A DNA stretch of 64,000 nt from Apilactobacillus kunkeei (GCF_001308195.1 NZ_JXDF01000012.1:62001-126000), one strand, 5' to 3'; numbered from the stretch's first letter, positions 30,695 through 39,582 are shown. Numbers and translations are program-made. The notes: generated by a model not told the origin, from the letters alone.

Positions 30695-32047
30695 ATGAAG
30701 TATTTTGGAACAGACGGAGTTAGAGGGGTAGCTAACAAAGATTTAAGCCCTGAACTAGCTTTCAAATGTGGACGTGCCGGTGGTTACATTTTAACCAAGC
30801 ACAGCCAAGCTGAAGGACAACCCCAAGTATTAGTTGCTAGAGATACAAGAATTTCTGGTCAAATGTTAGAAAGTGCTTTAATTGCCGGATTGCTATCAGT
30901 CGGAATTGAAGTTCTTCAACTAGGTGTCGTTACAACTCCAGGTGTTGCTTACCTTGTTAGAACTCAAGGAGCAGCTGCCGGTGTTATGATTACCGCTTCA
31001 CATAATCCAGCTGAATACAATGGTATCAAGTTCTTTGGTTCAGATGGTTACAAGCTATCAGATGAATTAGAAGAAGAAATCGAAGCAATTCTAGAAGCTG
31101 ACCAAGATGATTTACCACGTCCATCAGCTAAGGGTCTAGGTAGTGTTGATGATTACTCAGAAGGTAGTCAAAAATACATTCGTTTCCTAGAACAAACTGT
31201 TCCTGATGACTTATCAGGTATGAAGATTTGCGTTGATTCAGCAAACGGTGCAACAAGTAACCTAGTTTCACGTTTATACGCTGACTTAGGTATCGAATTT
31301 GAAACCATGGCAACTATGCCAAATGGAATCAACATTAACGACCAAGTTGGTTCAACTCACCCAGAACAACTACAAAAGATGGTTGTAGAACAAGGTGCTG
31401 AAATTGGATTAGCATTTGATGGTGACGGTGACCGTTGTTTAGCTGTTGATGAAAACGGTGAACTAGTTGATGGTGACAAGATTATGTACATTTGTGGTAA
31501 GTACATGTCAGATCACGGTCGTCTAAAACAAGATACTGTGGTAACTACTGTTATGAGTAACCTAGGTATGTACAAGGCAATGGAAGCAAATGGTATGCAT
31601 AACGTTCAAACCAAGGTTGGTGACAGATATGTTGTTGAAGAAATGAACAAATCTGGTTACAACCTAGGTGGAGAACAATCAGGACATATCGTTTTCCTAG
31701 ATTTCAACACTACCGGTGATGGCCTACTAACCAGTTTACAATTACTACACGTAATGAAGGACACTGGTAAGAAATTATCAGAACTTGCTGGTGAAGTAAC
31801 TAAGTACCCACAACAACTAATCAACGTTAAGGTTAGCGATAAAGATGGTGCCCAAGCTGATGATCAAGTGAAGGCAGTTATCGCTGAAGTTGAAAAAGAA
31901 ATGAACGGTGACGGTCGTGTCCTAGTTCGTCCTAGTGGTACTGAACCACTTCTACGTGTGATGGCAGAAGCCCCAACACAAGAATTAGTAGATGGCTACA
32001 CTAAACGTATTGCAGACGTTGTTCAAGAACGTTTTGGAATTGAATAA
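30695..32047 (+). CDS. glmM: Phosphoglucosamine mutase
   Basis: GlmM converts glucosamine 6-phosphate to glucosamine 1-phosphate for UDP-GlcNAc. The 450-residue protein begins [11 protein letters not shown], has the active phosphoserine in [11 protein letters not shown] (about residue 101), the metal loop AFDGDGDRC (about 240) and the C-terminal phosphate loop [17 protein letters not shown] precedes ATG 30695. In several bacteria CdaA, CdaR and GlmM form a complex in which GlmM restrains c-di-AMP synthesis, and the operon fits this. Confidence 0.97.
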   Translation: MKYFGTDGVRGVANKDLSPELAFKCGRAGGYILTKHSQAEGQPQVLVARDTRISGQMLESALIAGLLSVGIEVLQLGVVTTPGVAYLVRTQGAAAGVMITASHNPAEYNGIKFFGSDGYKLSDELEEEIEAILEADQDDLPRPSAKGLGSVDDYSEGSQKYIRFLEQTVPDDLSGMKICVDSANGATSNLVSRLYADLGIEFETMATMPNGININDQVGSTHPEQLQKMVVEQGAEIGLAFDGDGDRCLAVDENGELVDGDKIMYICGKYMSDHGRLKQDTVVTTVMSNLGMYKAMEANGMHNVQTKVGDRYVVEEMNKSGYNLGGEQSGHIVFLDFNTTGDGLLTSLQLLHVMKDTGKKLSELAGEVTKYPQQLINVKVSDKDGAQADDQVKAVIAEVEKEMNGDGRVLVRPSGTEPLLRVMAEAPTQELVDGYTKRIADVVQERFGIE

Positions 32048-32053
32048 AAAATT

Positions 32054-32083
32054 AAAAGCAATCTAATTAGATTGCTTTTTTTA
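32054..32083 (+). terminator. Intrinsic terminator after glmM
   Basis: AAAGCAATCT and AGATTGCTTT form a long perfect stem followed by seven T. Confidence 0.93.
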
Positions 32084-32102
32084 TTGCCATTTTTCACCGT
32101 AA

Positions 32103-32119
32103 ATTTGTCCATACCAATT
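32103..32119 (-). promoter_or_regulatory. dre-like (NagR/GntR-type) operator upstream of glmS
   Basis: On the minus strand this reads AATTGGTATGGACAAAT, resembling dre operators bound by GntR/HutC-family NagR regulators (TGGTATAGACA-like). It overlaps a second inverted pair ATACCA...TGGTAT at 32111-32132. NagR is known to control glmS in some streptococci. No nagR gene is in the window, so this is by resemblance only. Confidence 0.45.
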
Positions 32120-32216
32120 TTTTAAATGGTATAAAATGAGTCGAATTTAATCTTAATTTTTGTTTCTATTACGCTTATTGATACCAACATGACGCAATTT
32201 TTTGAATTTTTTTCAT

Positions 32217-32231
32217 AAACTATACCAATTT
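32217..32231 (-). promoter_or_regulatory. Second dre-like half site before glmS promoter
   Basis: The minus strand reads CAAATTGGTATAGTT. The left half, TTGGTATAG, matches the dre type, while the right half is degenerate. It lies 13 bp upstream of the glmS -35 box. Confidence 0.35.
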
Positions 32232-32243
32232 GATATTTATCGA

Positions 32244-32272
32244 TTGACATTGATAATTAAAACTTGTAATCT
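32244..32272 (+). promoter_or_regulatory. glmS promoter
   Basis: A consensus TTGACA -35, a 17-bp spacer and TAATCT -10 lie about 80 nt before the start codon. Confidence 0.75.
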
Positions 32273-32351
32273 AGAATATGTCGAAAATGATAAAAAAGAT
32301 ATAAATTTATTTAAAACAATTAATAAATATAGAGTGAAAGGAAAATATAAT

Positions 32352-34175
32352 ATGTGTGGAATTGTTGGTGTAACAGGGAACAAAAATGCCGTTGATATTT
32401 TAGTTAATGGTTTACAAAAACTAGAATACCGTGGCTATGATTCTGCTGGATTATACGTAAACGATGAAGGTAAGAAGGATTACCTTGTAAAGAGAACCGG
32501 TGCGATTAGTAATCTAAGAGACGCCGTAAATGATATGAAGATTAACGGAAGTGCAGGAATTGCGCATACCAGATGGGCTACTCACGGGGGAGTAACTGTC
32601 GAAAACGCACATCCTCACTTCTCACAAGACAAGAGATTCTACCTAGTTCACAATGGTGTTATCGAAAACTACCGTGATTTAAAGGAAAAATACTTAAGTG
32701 ATGTTGAATTCACTTCACAAACAGATACAGAAGTTGTTGTTCAACTAGTTGATCACTTCGCTGTAACTGAAAACCTAAATGCTAAAGAAGCATTTAAGAA
32801 GACTCTATCACTATTAAAGGGTGCTTCATACGCATTCCAATTAATGGATAGAGAAGAACCAAACACTATCTACGTTGCTAAGAACAAGAGTCCGCTATTA
32901 ATCGGTCTAGGGGAAGACTGCAACGTTGTATGTTCAGATTCTCTAGCAATGCTAAATGTTACTCATGACTTTCTAGAATTGGATGACGGTGACTTTGTGA
33001 CTGTTAAACCAGATTCAGTAACTATCGAAAACAAAGATGGTGAAGTCGTCACCGATAGACAACCATTCCATGTTGATATCGATGCTAGTGACACTGACAA
33101 GGGTACTTACCCATACTACATGCTAAAAGAAATTGACGAACAACCAAACGTTATGAGAAAACTTTCAGCTGAATACCTAAATGAAAACGGTGATCCAGTA
33201 ATCGAAGACGACCTATTAGATTCAATTAAAGAATCAGACCGTCTATACATCATTGCTGCTGGTACTAGTTACCATGCCGGCTTAGTTGGTAAAGAACTAT
33301 TTGAAAAGTTGGCACAAGTACCAACTGAGGTTCATGTTTCTTCAGAATTTGCTTACAACATGCCACTACTTTCAAAGAAACCATTCTTTATCTTCCTAAG
33401 TCAAAGTGGTGAAACAGCTGATAGTCGTGAAGTATTAGTTAACCTAAACCAATTAGGCTACAAGAGTTTAACAATTACAAACGTTGCTAACTCAACACTT
33501 TCACGTGAATCAAACTACACATTGCTACTACATGCTGGTCCAGAAATCTCAGTTGCATCAACTAAGGCTTACACAGCACAAATTACTGTTGAAGCAATCC
33601 TAGCTAAGGCTTTAGGTGAATCATCAGAAATTAAGGCTGCTAAGGACTTTAACTTGAAACAACAATTAGGTTTCGTTGCCACAGGTATGCAATCAATTGT
33701 TGACGAAAAAGAAATGATTAACGAAATTTCTAAGAAGTACTTCGTTAATGCTAACCGTGCATTCTACATTGGTAGAGGAATTGACTACTTCGTTTCACTA
33801 GAATCATCATTGAAACTAAAGGAAATTTCATACATTCTAGCTGAAGGTTTCGCTTCAGGAGAATTGAAACACGGAACCATTGCGTTGATTGAAGAAAACA
33901 CACCAGTTGTTGGTATCATTACTCAATCAAACACTGCTGGTTTAACTAGAAGTAACCTAGAAGAAACCATGGCTCGTGGTGCTAAGGCAATTACCATTGC
34001 TACTGAATCACTTGCTAAGGATAACGATGACATCGTTATTCCAGACGTTGATCAACTACTAACACCACTATTGAGTGTTATTCCTGCTCAACTATTGGCT
34101 TACTACACTAGTTTGAACAAGGGATTAGATGTTGACCATCCAAGAAACCTTGCTAAGAGTGTTACTGTTCAATAA
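32352..34175 (+). CDS. glmS: Glutamine-fructose-6-phosphate aminotransferase (isomerising)
   Basis: GlmS makes glucosamine 6-phosphate, the entry to amino-sugar and peptidoglycan synthesis. The start must be ATG 32352, because Met removal exposes the nucleophile Cys in MCGIVGVTG; the frame is open back to 32202. The 607-residue protein has an N-terminal glutaminase domain (HTRWATHGG about residues 75-83, HNGVIENY about 98) and two SIS domains (SQSGETADS about 350). AAAGGA precedes the ATG. I looked for the glmS ribozyme core in the 300-nt upstream region and do not see it; operators are present instead. Confidence 0.97.
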   Translation: MCGIVGVTGNKNAVDILVNGLQKLEYRGYDSAGLYVNDEGKKDYLVKRTGAISNLRDAVNDMKINGSAGIAHTRWATHGGVTVENAHPHFSQDKRFYLVHNGVIENYRDLKEKYLSDVEFTSQTDTEVVVQLVDHFAVTENLNAKEAFKKTLSLLKGASYAFQLMDREEPNTIYVAKNKSPLLIGLGEDCNVVCSDSLAMLNVTHDFLELDDGDFVTVKPDSVTIENKDGEVVTDRQPFHVDIDASDTDKGTYPYYMLKEIDEQPNVMRKLSAEYLNENGDPVIEDDLLDSIKESDRLYIIAAGTSYHAGLVGKELFEKLAQVPTEVHVSSEFAYNMPLLSKKPFFIFLSQSGETADSREVLVNLNQLGYKSLTITNVANSTLSRESNYTLLLHAGPEISVASTKAYTAQITVEAILAKALGESSEIKAAKDFNLKQQLGFVATGMQSIVDEKEMINEISKKYFVNANRAFYIGRGIDYFVSLESSLKLKEISYILAEGFASGELKHGTIALIEENTPVVGIITQSNTAGLTRSNLEETMARGAKAITIATESLAKDNDDIVIPDVDQLLTPLLSVIPAQLLAYYTSLNKGLDVDHPRNLAKSVTVQ

Positions 34176-34186
34176 TTTAATAACCA

Positions 34187-34213
34187 AAAGGGTGCCTTTG
34201 GCACTCTTTTTTA
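34187..34213 (+). terminator. Intrinsic terminator after glmS
   Basis: AAGGGTGCC and GGCACTCTT pair (one G-U) around a 3-nt loop, followed by T residues. Confidence 0.88.
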
Positions 34214-34306
34214 TTTGATGAAAATTAAAAAGAGACTAATTTTTCTTATAAGATTTTATAAAAATTTACTGTGACATGTTATAATCATTAACTGGGAGTG
34301 TTTTTG

Positions 34307-34429
34307 ATGAAATTTACTAAGAAAACAAAAAACAATTCGAATAAACAAGCTAAGGCGGACAAGACTTTTAATAAGTTTAAGGAACAACAAAACCGTCTTA
34401 GTGCCAGCCGTAGAGGCGTAAAGAGATAA
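34307..34429 (+). CDS. Small basic protein, 40 residues, unknown function
   Basis: A 40-residue reading frame starts at ATG 34307, 8 nt after GGGAG, and ends at TAA 34427-34429. An extended -10 (TGTTATAAT, 34278-34285) lies upstream. The product starts MKFTKKTKNNSNKQAKADK, contains FNKFKEQQNRLSASRR and is very basic (Lys/Arg-rich) with many Asn and Gln. It has no membrane segment. Codon use matches neighbouring real genes. It is 38 nt before the autolysin gene and could be co-transcribed. I do not recognise a family. Confidence 0.65.
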   Translation: MKFTKKTKNNSNKQAKADKTFNKFKEQQNRLSASRRGVKR

Positions 34430-34467
34430 GAGAGAATAAAAAGATTTTTAATGGAGAGAGAATAATT

Positions 34468-36129
34468 ATGAGAAGAAAACCGATCGTCAAATCATTGCTG
34501 TATGTCCTGAGTGCCAGTGCCGTTATTTCAGCAGGACATGTTTATGTTTCACATGCGGATGATTTAGACAATGGTGCAAATAATACTGCCACTGCAGCTA
34601 CTGTTACCACAAACGTTACTAATGCTTCAACCAATAATATTTTGGGATCACAGTTAACTGCTGACAACTTTATTTCAACAATTTCACCAATTGCTCAATC
34701 TATTGCAAAAAGCAATAATCTATATGCTTCAACAATGGTTGCTCAAGCAGCACTAGAAAGTGGTTATGGAACTAGTTACTTAACGCAAATTGCTAACAAC
34801 TTGTTTGGTATTAAATCATTTGATGGTACCGGTGTTAAGCTAAAGACTTCGGAATACAATTCCAAGGGACAAGCATATAGCACTGACGCATACTTTAAGA
34901 GCTATAACAGTGTGATAGACAGTCTTCAAGGCTACGCCACTTTTCTAACTGTTAATTCACGTTATGCCAACGTATTTAAGTCACAATCTAAGGACGGATT
35001 CGAAGCAGCAACCAACATCCAAAAAGATGGTTATGCAACCGATCCAAGTTATGCTACTAAGTTAACTAATATCATTAATACTTATAACCTAACTGCCTTA
35101 GACGGTAATACAACATCAACTACTACTAATACCAATAACAATACAAGTACGCCAAGTACTCCAAGCACGCCAAATACAAATAGTAGTAGCAACACGACAA
35201 ACATAAACACAAATAGTAGTAGTAATACGACAAACACAAATAATACTACTAACACTCAACCCACAACTACAAAGCCTGAGAAGACACTAGCGACTGCTAC
35301 TTATACATATGGTAATCCGCTAGAAACTTTCCAATTATCATCTAAGTTTGCAAATTACAACTTATACACTCACGTTAAAGATACTACTGATAATAATGAG
35401 ACCGGCAATTGGCCTAGTCATCTAAAAGCAGGAAGTAACGTATACGTCGATTGTTTAGCTGTGCGTACCTACAAGGGTGCAAGTACTACTTGGTATCGAA
35501 TCAAGACTAGCAAGCACGCCAAGAGTTATTGGGTAAGTGCTAAGGCCATTGATTTTCCAACCATTCACGTTAAAGATTACAATGGTAAGGCAAAACTAAG
35601 TCACGCAAACCGTGGACTATACAGCAATGCTTTCAATTCTCAAACATTAGCTAAATCACTAGGTTCATCCAATAGTTATAAGGATCAAACATTTAACGTA
35701 AACCAAATTGCTACCTACACTTATCACGGTAAGGAAAACACTTGGTACCGTATCAATGTTTCCAACCTAGGAGATGTTTGGATAAACAAGACAGGTGTTA
35801 CTTACACCAAGGCCGAAAAGAAGAAAGTTACTAAAAAGAAGGCTAAGAAGGTTGCAAAAAAGAAGACAACCACTAAGTCATCAGTTTATGCAAAAGCATC
35901 AGGACATGCATATTTGAATAACTACGGTAAGTTTGCTCTATACAACCATATTCCTGGTACCTATAAGCACATTCAAAAGACCGCTTGGTCACAAGTAAAG
36001 GTACCAAAGGATTACAAGGTTGGCGTTAATTTAAAGGGAATTAGAACTGAGTACAACACTACTTGGTATCGTATCGTTTTAAATCATAAGAATTATTGGA
36101 TTTCTGCCAAATCACTACTTTTTTATTAA
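34468..36129 (+). CDS. Secreted GH73 N-acetylglucosaminidase with GW/SH3-like modules
   Basis: A 553-residue secreted autolysin. Residues 1-31 are a signal peptide (RRK n-region, hydrophobic core, cut near SHAD). Residues about 60-210 are a GH73 endo-beta-N-acetylglucosaminidase domain with the catalytic glutamate in AALESGYGTSYL and NLFGIKS, FKSYNSVIDSL. A Ser/Thr/Asn-rich linker (about 215-272) includes two 33-bp DNA repeats. Three roughly 80-residue GW/SH3-like wall-binding modules follow, the last two separated by a Lys-rich stretch (KKKVTKKKAKK). It likely trims peptidoglycan during cell separation. GGAGAG precedes the ATG. Confidence 0.9.
   Translation: MRRKPIVKSLLYVLSASAVISAGHVYVSHADDLDNGANNTATAATVTTNVTNASTNNILGSQLTADNFISTISPIAQSIAKSNNLYASTMVAQAALESGYGTSYLTQIANNLFGIKSFDGTGVKLKTSEYNSKGQAYSTDAYFKSYNSVIDSLQGYATFLTVNSRYANVFKSQSKDGFEAATNIQKDGYATDPSYATKLTNIINTYNLTALDGNTTSTTTNTNNNTSTPSTPSTPNTNSSSNTTNINTNSSSNTTNTNNTTNTQPTTTKPEKTLATATYTYGNPLETFQLSSKFANYNLYTHVKDTTDNNETGNWPSHLKAGSNVYVDCLAVRTYKGASTTWYRIKTSKHAKSYWVSAKAIDFPTIHVKDYNGKAKLSHANRGLYSNAFNSQTLAKSLGSSNSYKDQTFNVNQIATYTYHGKENTWYRINVSNLGDVWINKTGVTYTKAEKKKVTKKKAKKVAKKKTTTKSSVYAKASGHAYLNNYGKFALYNHIPGTYKHIQKTAWSQVKVPKDYKVGVNLKGIRTEYNTTWYRIVLNHKNYWISAKSLLFY
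35172..35237 (+). repeat. Two 33-bp tandem repeats in the linker of the GH73 gene
   Basis: Units start at 35172 and 35205 and share AACACAAATAGTAGTAG-like sequence; they encode NTNSSSNTTN-type peptides. Copy number may vary between strains. Confidence 0.7.
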
Positions 36130-36194
36130 TTTGATATAATTGGTAGTTAGTTTTATAATGATTAAATCGAAATAAAATATAGGAAGTATTAAGA

Positions 36195-37352
36195 ATGACT
36201 GAAGATTATAAGATTAAGGTTCAAAACGTAACTAAAGAGTACGATTTGTTCAAAACACAAGCTGATAAATTAAAATCATTTTTCTCCATTAAGACTGATG
36301 TTCCTCATTTCTGGTCACTAATGGGAGTATCTTTTGAAGTTAAACCAGGTGAAGCACTTGGTTTAATTGGTGTTAACGGTTCAGGTAAATCAACTATTTC
36401 TAACATTATTTCTGGAATTATTCCTCAAACAACTGGTTATGTTGATGTAAAGGGTGACACTTCAATCGTTGCTATTAGTGCAGGTCTAAGAAAGAACCTA
36501 ACTGGTAGAGAAAATATTAGATTGAAGTCATTGATGCAAGGTTTAACTAACGAAGAAATCGATGCATTAATGGACGACATCGTTTCATTTGCTGATATTG
36601 GTGACTTTGTGGACCAACCGGTTAAGAGTTACTCATCAGGTATGAAATCACGTCTAGGATTCTCAATCGCCGTACACATTAACCCTGACATCTTGATCAT
36701 TGATGAAGCATTATCTGTGGGGGATGATACTTTCTACCAAAAGTGTGTGGACAAGATTGCTGACTTTAAAGAACAAGGTAAGACTATTATCTTCGTTTCT
36801 CACTCACTAAAACAAATTGAATTCTTATGTGACCGTGTTGCTTGGATTAACTACGGTAAGCTAAGAATGATTGGTGAAACTCAAGAAGTAACTACTAAGT
36901 ACCGTGAGTTTATTGAATGGTTCAAGAAGCTATCTAAGAAAGATAAGGCTAAATTTGAAGCAGAACAAAAACAAATTCAAAAAGACTTTGATATCGATGA
37001 ATACCAAAGACAAGTTACTGAAGAAGAACAAGCACAACATCCAGACGATAAGCATGTTGCCGCTAAGGTTAAGAAGCGTTTCTACGGCTCAGTAATTAGT
37101 GAAAAGATGCCTAAGACATCAGTTCTATTTACTTGGTTAGTAACTATCGCTACTTTATTCTTCTGCTTAGTTAACGTTTCAGGACATCCACTAAGCCACA
37201 TCATTGAACACCCAGCATCAATCGTAAAACCAACTAAGAAGTTAGTATTACCTAAGGGTGTTGCTAAAGATAACAAGAAGACTACAAAGAAACATCATAA
37301 AAAGACCGCTACTGAAAAGAAGACATCATCAGTAAAGGCAACTATTAAATAA
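36195..37352 (+). CDS. tagH: TagH/TarH-type ABC transporter ATPase (wall teichoic acid export)
   Basis: A 385-residue ABC ATPase. The N-terminal 230 residues have Walker A GVNGSGKST (about 58), signature YSSGMKSRLG (about 146), Walker B DILIIDEAL (about 167) and the H-loop FVSHS. This is the polysaccharide-export subfamily with the FFSIKTDVPHFWSLMGVSFEVKPGE-like start (SLMGVSFEVKPGE). A charged linker is followed by one membrane helix (about 305-325) and a Lys-rich tail, as in TagH proteins. The permease partner TagG is not adjacent and would have to be elsewhere. An extended -10 TGATATAAT lies at 36132-36140. Confidence 0.8.
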   Translation: MTEDYKIKVQNVTKEYDLFKTQADKLKSFFSIKTDVPHFWSLMGVSFEVKPGEALGLIGVNGSGKSTISNIISGIIPQTTGYVDVKGDTSIVAISAGLRKNLTGRENIRLKSLMQGLTNEEIDALMDDIVSFADIGDFVDQPVKSYSSGMKSRLGFSIAVHINPDILIIDEALSVGDDTFYQKCVDKIADFKEQGKTIIFVSHSLKQIEFLCDRVAWINYGKLRMIGETQEVTTKYREFIEWFKKLSKKDKAKFEAEQKQIQKDFDIDEYQRQVTEEEQAQHPDDKHVAAKVKKRFYGSVISEKMPKTSVLFTWLVTIATLFFCLVNVSGHPLSHIIEHPASIVKPTKKLVLPKGVAKDNKKTTKKHHKKTATEKKTSSVKATIK

Positions 37353-37355
37353 TCA

Positions 37356-37388
37356 AAAAATCCGTTTTCTTTGAACGGATTTTTTTTG
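37356..37388 (+). terminator. Intrinsic terminator after tagH
   Basis: AAATCCGTT and AACGGATTT pair across a short loop, followed by a T-run. Confidence 0.9.
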
Positions 37389-37408
37389 CGAGGGGAGATT
37401 AAATTAAG

Positions 37409-37729
37409 ATGGCTAAAGAAATGAAGAGTCATGAAACATTGGATTTAATTGAACAAATTACTAGATTAGATGGTACCAAGTACATGGAAATTAGTAACAT
37501 GGTTCAAAACGGGAGAGCTGAACTAGCTGCAGAACGAGGCTTTATTAAGGAAGTTCGAATCCTGCAACTAAACATTCCGCATTCAGAACACGTTATTAAT
37601 TACGAAAACTACATTAATGAAAATTTTGAAATGCCTGATGAAAGCATGGATCATTTTGAAGAATGGACCAAGACACCAGAAATGGAAAAAGAAGTGGCCA
37701 TGATTCTAAAAGAAAATCACGTTGGATAA
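37409..37729 (+). CDS. Conserved-looking protein of unknown function, 106 residues
   Basis: A 106-residue soluble, acidic protein starting at ATG 37409 after AGGGGAG. It is mostly predicted helical, with segments HETLDLIEQITRLDG and MVQNGRAELAAERGFI. It has no signal peptide, membrane segment or motif that I recognise. It is flanked by terminators on both sides and has no visible promoter, so it may be expressed by read-through from tagH. Confidence 0.7.
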   Translation: MAKEMKSHETLDLIEQITRLDGTKYMEISNMVQNGRAELAAERGFIKEVRILQLNIPHSEHVINYENYINENFEMPDESMDHFEEWTKTPEMEKEVAMILKENHVG

Positions 37730-37732
37730 CAA

Positions 37733-37769
37733 AAAAAGGAAGTCATCGGTAGGTTGATGACTTCCTTTT
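37733..37769 (+). terminator. Intrinsic terminator
   Basis: AAAAGGAAGTCATC and GATGACTTCCTTTT form a 14-bp stem with an 8-nt loop. Confidence 0.93.
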
Positions 37770-37914
37770 ATAATATGTGTCCACTTCTAATGCTGCGAAA
37801 AAATAATAGCTAAATAACGAGCAACATTTAGTGGGATGACTTGAATATGTACTATTTATTATAAATGATGATATTTAGTATGACAATAAAAAATTTGAAA
37901 AAAATTAAAAAAGT

Positions 37915-37928
37915 ACGACATTTGTCGT
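37915..37928. promoter_or_regulatory. Inverted repeat ACGACA-N2-TGTCGT
   Basis: Perfect 6-bp arms around a TT spacer, upstream of the small membrane-protein gene. The shape recalls BlaI/MecI/CopY-type operators (ACA-N2-TGT core), though the flanking bases differ. A second inverted repeat, TCGATA-N5-TATCGA, lies at 37946-37962. Confidence 0.4.
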
Positions 37929-38002
37929 GTTATTATTAAACCAATTCGATATCACTTATCGACGATAGGATTAGGTATATTAACAACGGGAGAGTATTAT
38001 TC

Positions 38003-38269
38003 ATGAAAACAATTATTAAGGAAATATTATTAAATATCGCATTATACATCTTTCCACTCATTTTTATTATTAGTGGAATCAGTGGATCAAATGTAATGTA
38101 TGTTGTTGGATTTATCCTAGCTGGAATTATTAGCGTTCTAATGGTGCTTATGTACACAACATACATATTTACCCATAAAAAAGGAGAAAGGGCCTTATAT
38201 CGCATTATTTTACTGATAATCGAAATAATTATCCTTCTATTCTGTATTTACGTCGTTTTTACTAGATAA
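38003..38269 (+). CDS. Small integral membrane protein, 88 residues
   Basis: An 88-residue hydrophobic protein with three likely membrane segments (about residues 8-24, 31-54, 66-86) and a short KKGER loop. GGGAGAG precedes ATG 38003. No family is recognised. The upstream region holds two perfect inverted repeats, so the gene may be under a dedicated repressor. Confidence 0.65.
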   Translation: MKTIIKEILLNIALYIFPLIFIISGISGSNVMYVVGFILAGIISVLMVLMYTTYIFTHKKGERALYRIILLIIEIIILLFCIYVVFTR

Positions 38270-38303
38270 TTTATATTATTATTAGAAAATGATTAGAAAA
38301 CTA

Positions 38304-38332
38304 TTGAAATTTTAATCTCACAGTACTATATT
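38304..38332 (+). promoter_or_regulatory. Promoter of the aminotransferase gene
   Basis: TTGAAA, a 17-bp spacer and TATATT. The predicted start (about 38339) falls inside the inverted repeat at 38336-38359. Confidence 0.6.
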
Positions 38333-38335
38333 ATT

Positions 38336-38365
38336 GTTAACGCAAAAAAAGGCGTTAACTTTTTT
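38336..38365 (+). promoter_or_regulatory. Inverted repeat at transcription start, terminator-like
   Basis: GTTAACGC (38336-38343) and GCGTTAAC (38352-38359) are perfect arms followed by six T. It looks like an intrinsic terminator of the upstream gene but also straddles the predicted start of the aminotransferase transcript, so it may be an operator. Confidence 0.5.
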
Positions 38366-38387
38366 ATTAAGAATGGAGTGATTTTGT

Positions 38388-39575
38388 ATGGATTTCAAGT
38401 TTTCAAGTCGTGTACCGAATGTAGATAATGATGTGGTGGGAGAAATTTTAAAGGTAGCTGGTGATCCAGAAATCATTTCATTTGCTGGTGGGCTACCTGC
38501 ACCCGAATTATTCCCGGTAAAGGAAATGCACGAAGCAGCCGATAAGGTTTTTGAAAAACACGGTGCTGAAGCATTACAATATACCGCTGCAATCGGTAAC
38601 CCGCATTTACGAGAATTAATCGTTGAGCGAATGCAAACCAACAAAGAAGTAACAACCACTGTGGATAATGTTTGTATTACCACTGGTTCAGAACAATCAA
38701 TCGACTTAGTTGCTAAGATGATGGTTGATAAAGGTGACGTTATCTTAGTTGAAAAACCAACATATCTTTGTGCGTTAGACGTATTTAGAAGTTATGGAGC
38801 CAAGGTTGTGGGTGTTGATATGGATGAAGAAGGTATGAAGATGGATGCCTTAGATGAAAAATTAAGTGAATATCCAGATACTAAGTTCATCTACACAATT
38901 CCTAACTTCCAAAACCCAACCGGTCGTACCATGACTGCTGAACGTCGTGCTAAAATGGTTGAATTAGCAGAAGCACATGGTGTAACCATTCTAGAAGATG
39001 ACCCATATGGTGAAATCAGATACTCAGGTGTTGCTGTACCACCAGTTAAACACTTTGATAAGAATGGAACAGTGGTGTACATGAACACATTCTCAAAGAT
39101 CTTAGCCCCAGGGATGAGATTAGGATGGATTGTGGCTGATAAGAAATTTATCGATATGTTCGTTGTTATGAAGCAATCTGCTGACTTACATTCAGATAAC
39201 TTATCACAATTTATCGTTGCTCAATACATGGAAGACAACGACTTAGACAAACATATTAAGGCTATTTCAGATGTTTACTACGAACGTGCATCTCTTATGT
39301 TAAAGGAAATTGATGAACAATTCCCAGCAGGCGTTAAGCATAGTAATCCAGAAGGTGGAATGTTTATCTGGGTAGAAGTACCCGGAAACGTTAATACCAT
39401 GGACTTATTTAACAACTGTGTTAAGCATAATGTTGCCTTTGTACCAGGGGAACCATTCTATCCTGATGAAGTAATCCCAGGAACATTTAGAATGAACTTC
39501 TCCAACATGAAAGCAGATCAAATTCATGAAGGTGTTCGCCGTATGGCCGCAGCCATTGATGAAATGATGAATTAA
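38388..39575 (+). CDS. PLP-dependent aminotransferase, class I/II
   Basis: A 395-residue fold-type I aminotransferase close to the 2-aminoadipate/aromatic (LysN, kynurenine aminotransferase II-like) branch. Visible features are ISFAGGLPAPELFP near residue 27, TTGSEQSIDLVAKM near 100, the NFQNPTGRTM segment (Asn/Pro, about 172), the PLP lysine in NTFSKILAPGMRLGW (about 235) and the C-terminal FRMNFSN arginine. Substrate cannot be fixed from sequence; aromatic or branched amino acids are likely. GGAGTG precedes the ATG. Own promoter; convergent with kup. Confidence 0.87.
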   Translation: MDFKFSSRVPNVDNDVVGEILKVAGDPEIISFAGGLPAPELFPVKEMHEAADKVFEKHGAEALQYTAAIGNPHLRELIVERMQTNKEVTTTVDNVCITTGSEQSIDLVAKMMVDKGDVILVEKPTYLCALDVFRSYGAKVVGVDMDEEGMKMDALDEKLSEYPDTKFIYTIPNFQNPTGRTMTAERRAKMVELAEAHGVTILEDDPYGEIRYSGVAVPPVKHFDKNGTVVYMNTFSKILAPGMRLGWIVADKKFIDMFVVMKQSADLHSDNLSQFIVAQYMEDNDLDKHIKAISDVYYERASLMLKEIDEQFPAGVKHSNPEGGMFIWVEVPGNVNTMDLFNNCVKHNVAFVPGEPFYPDEVIPGTFRMNFSNMKADQIHEGVRRMAAAIDEMMN

Positions 39576-39582
39576 GCACACA

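Noticed and set aside
32084-32352. glmS ribozyme in the glmS leader
   Set aside because: I looked for the conserved ribozyme core and do not see it; promoter and operator-like sites occupy the region.
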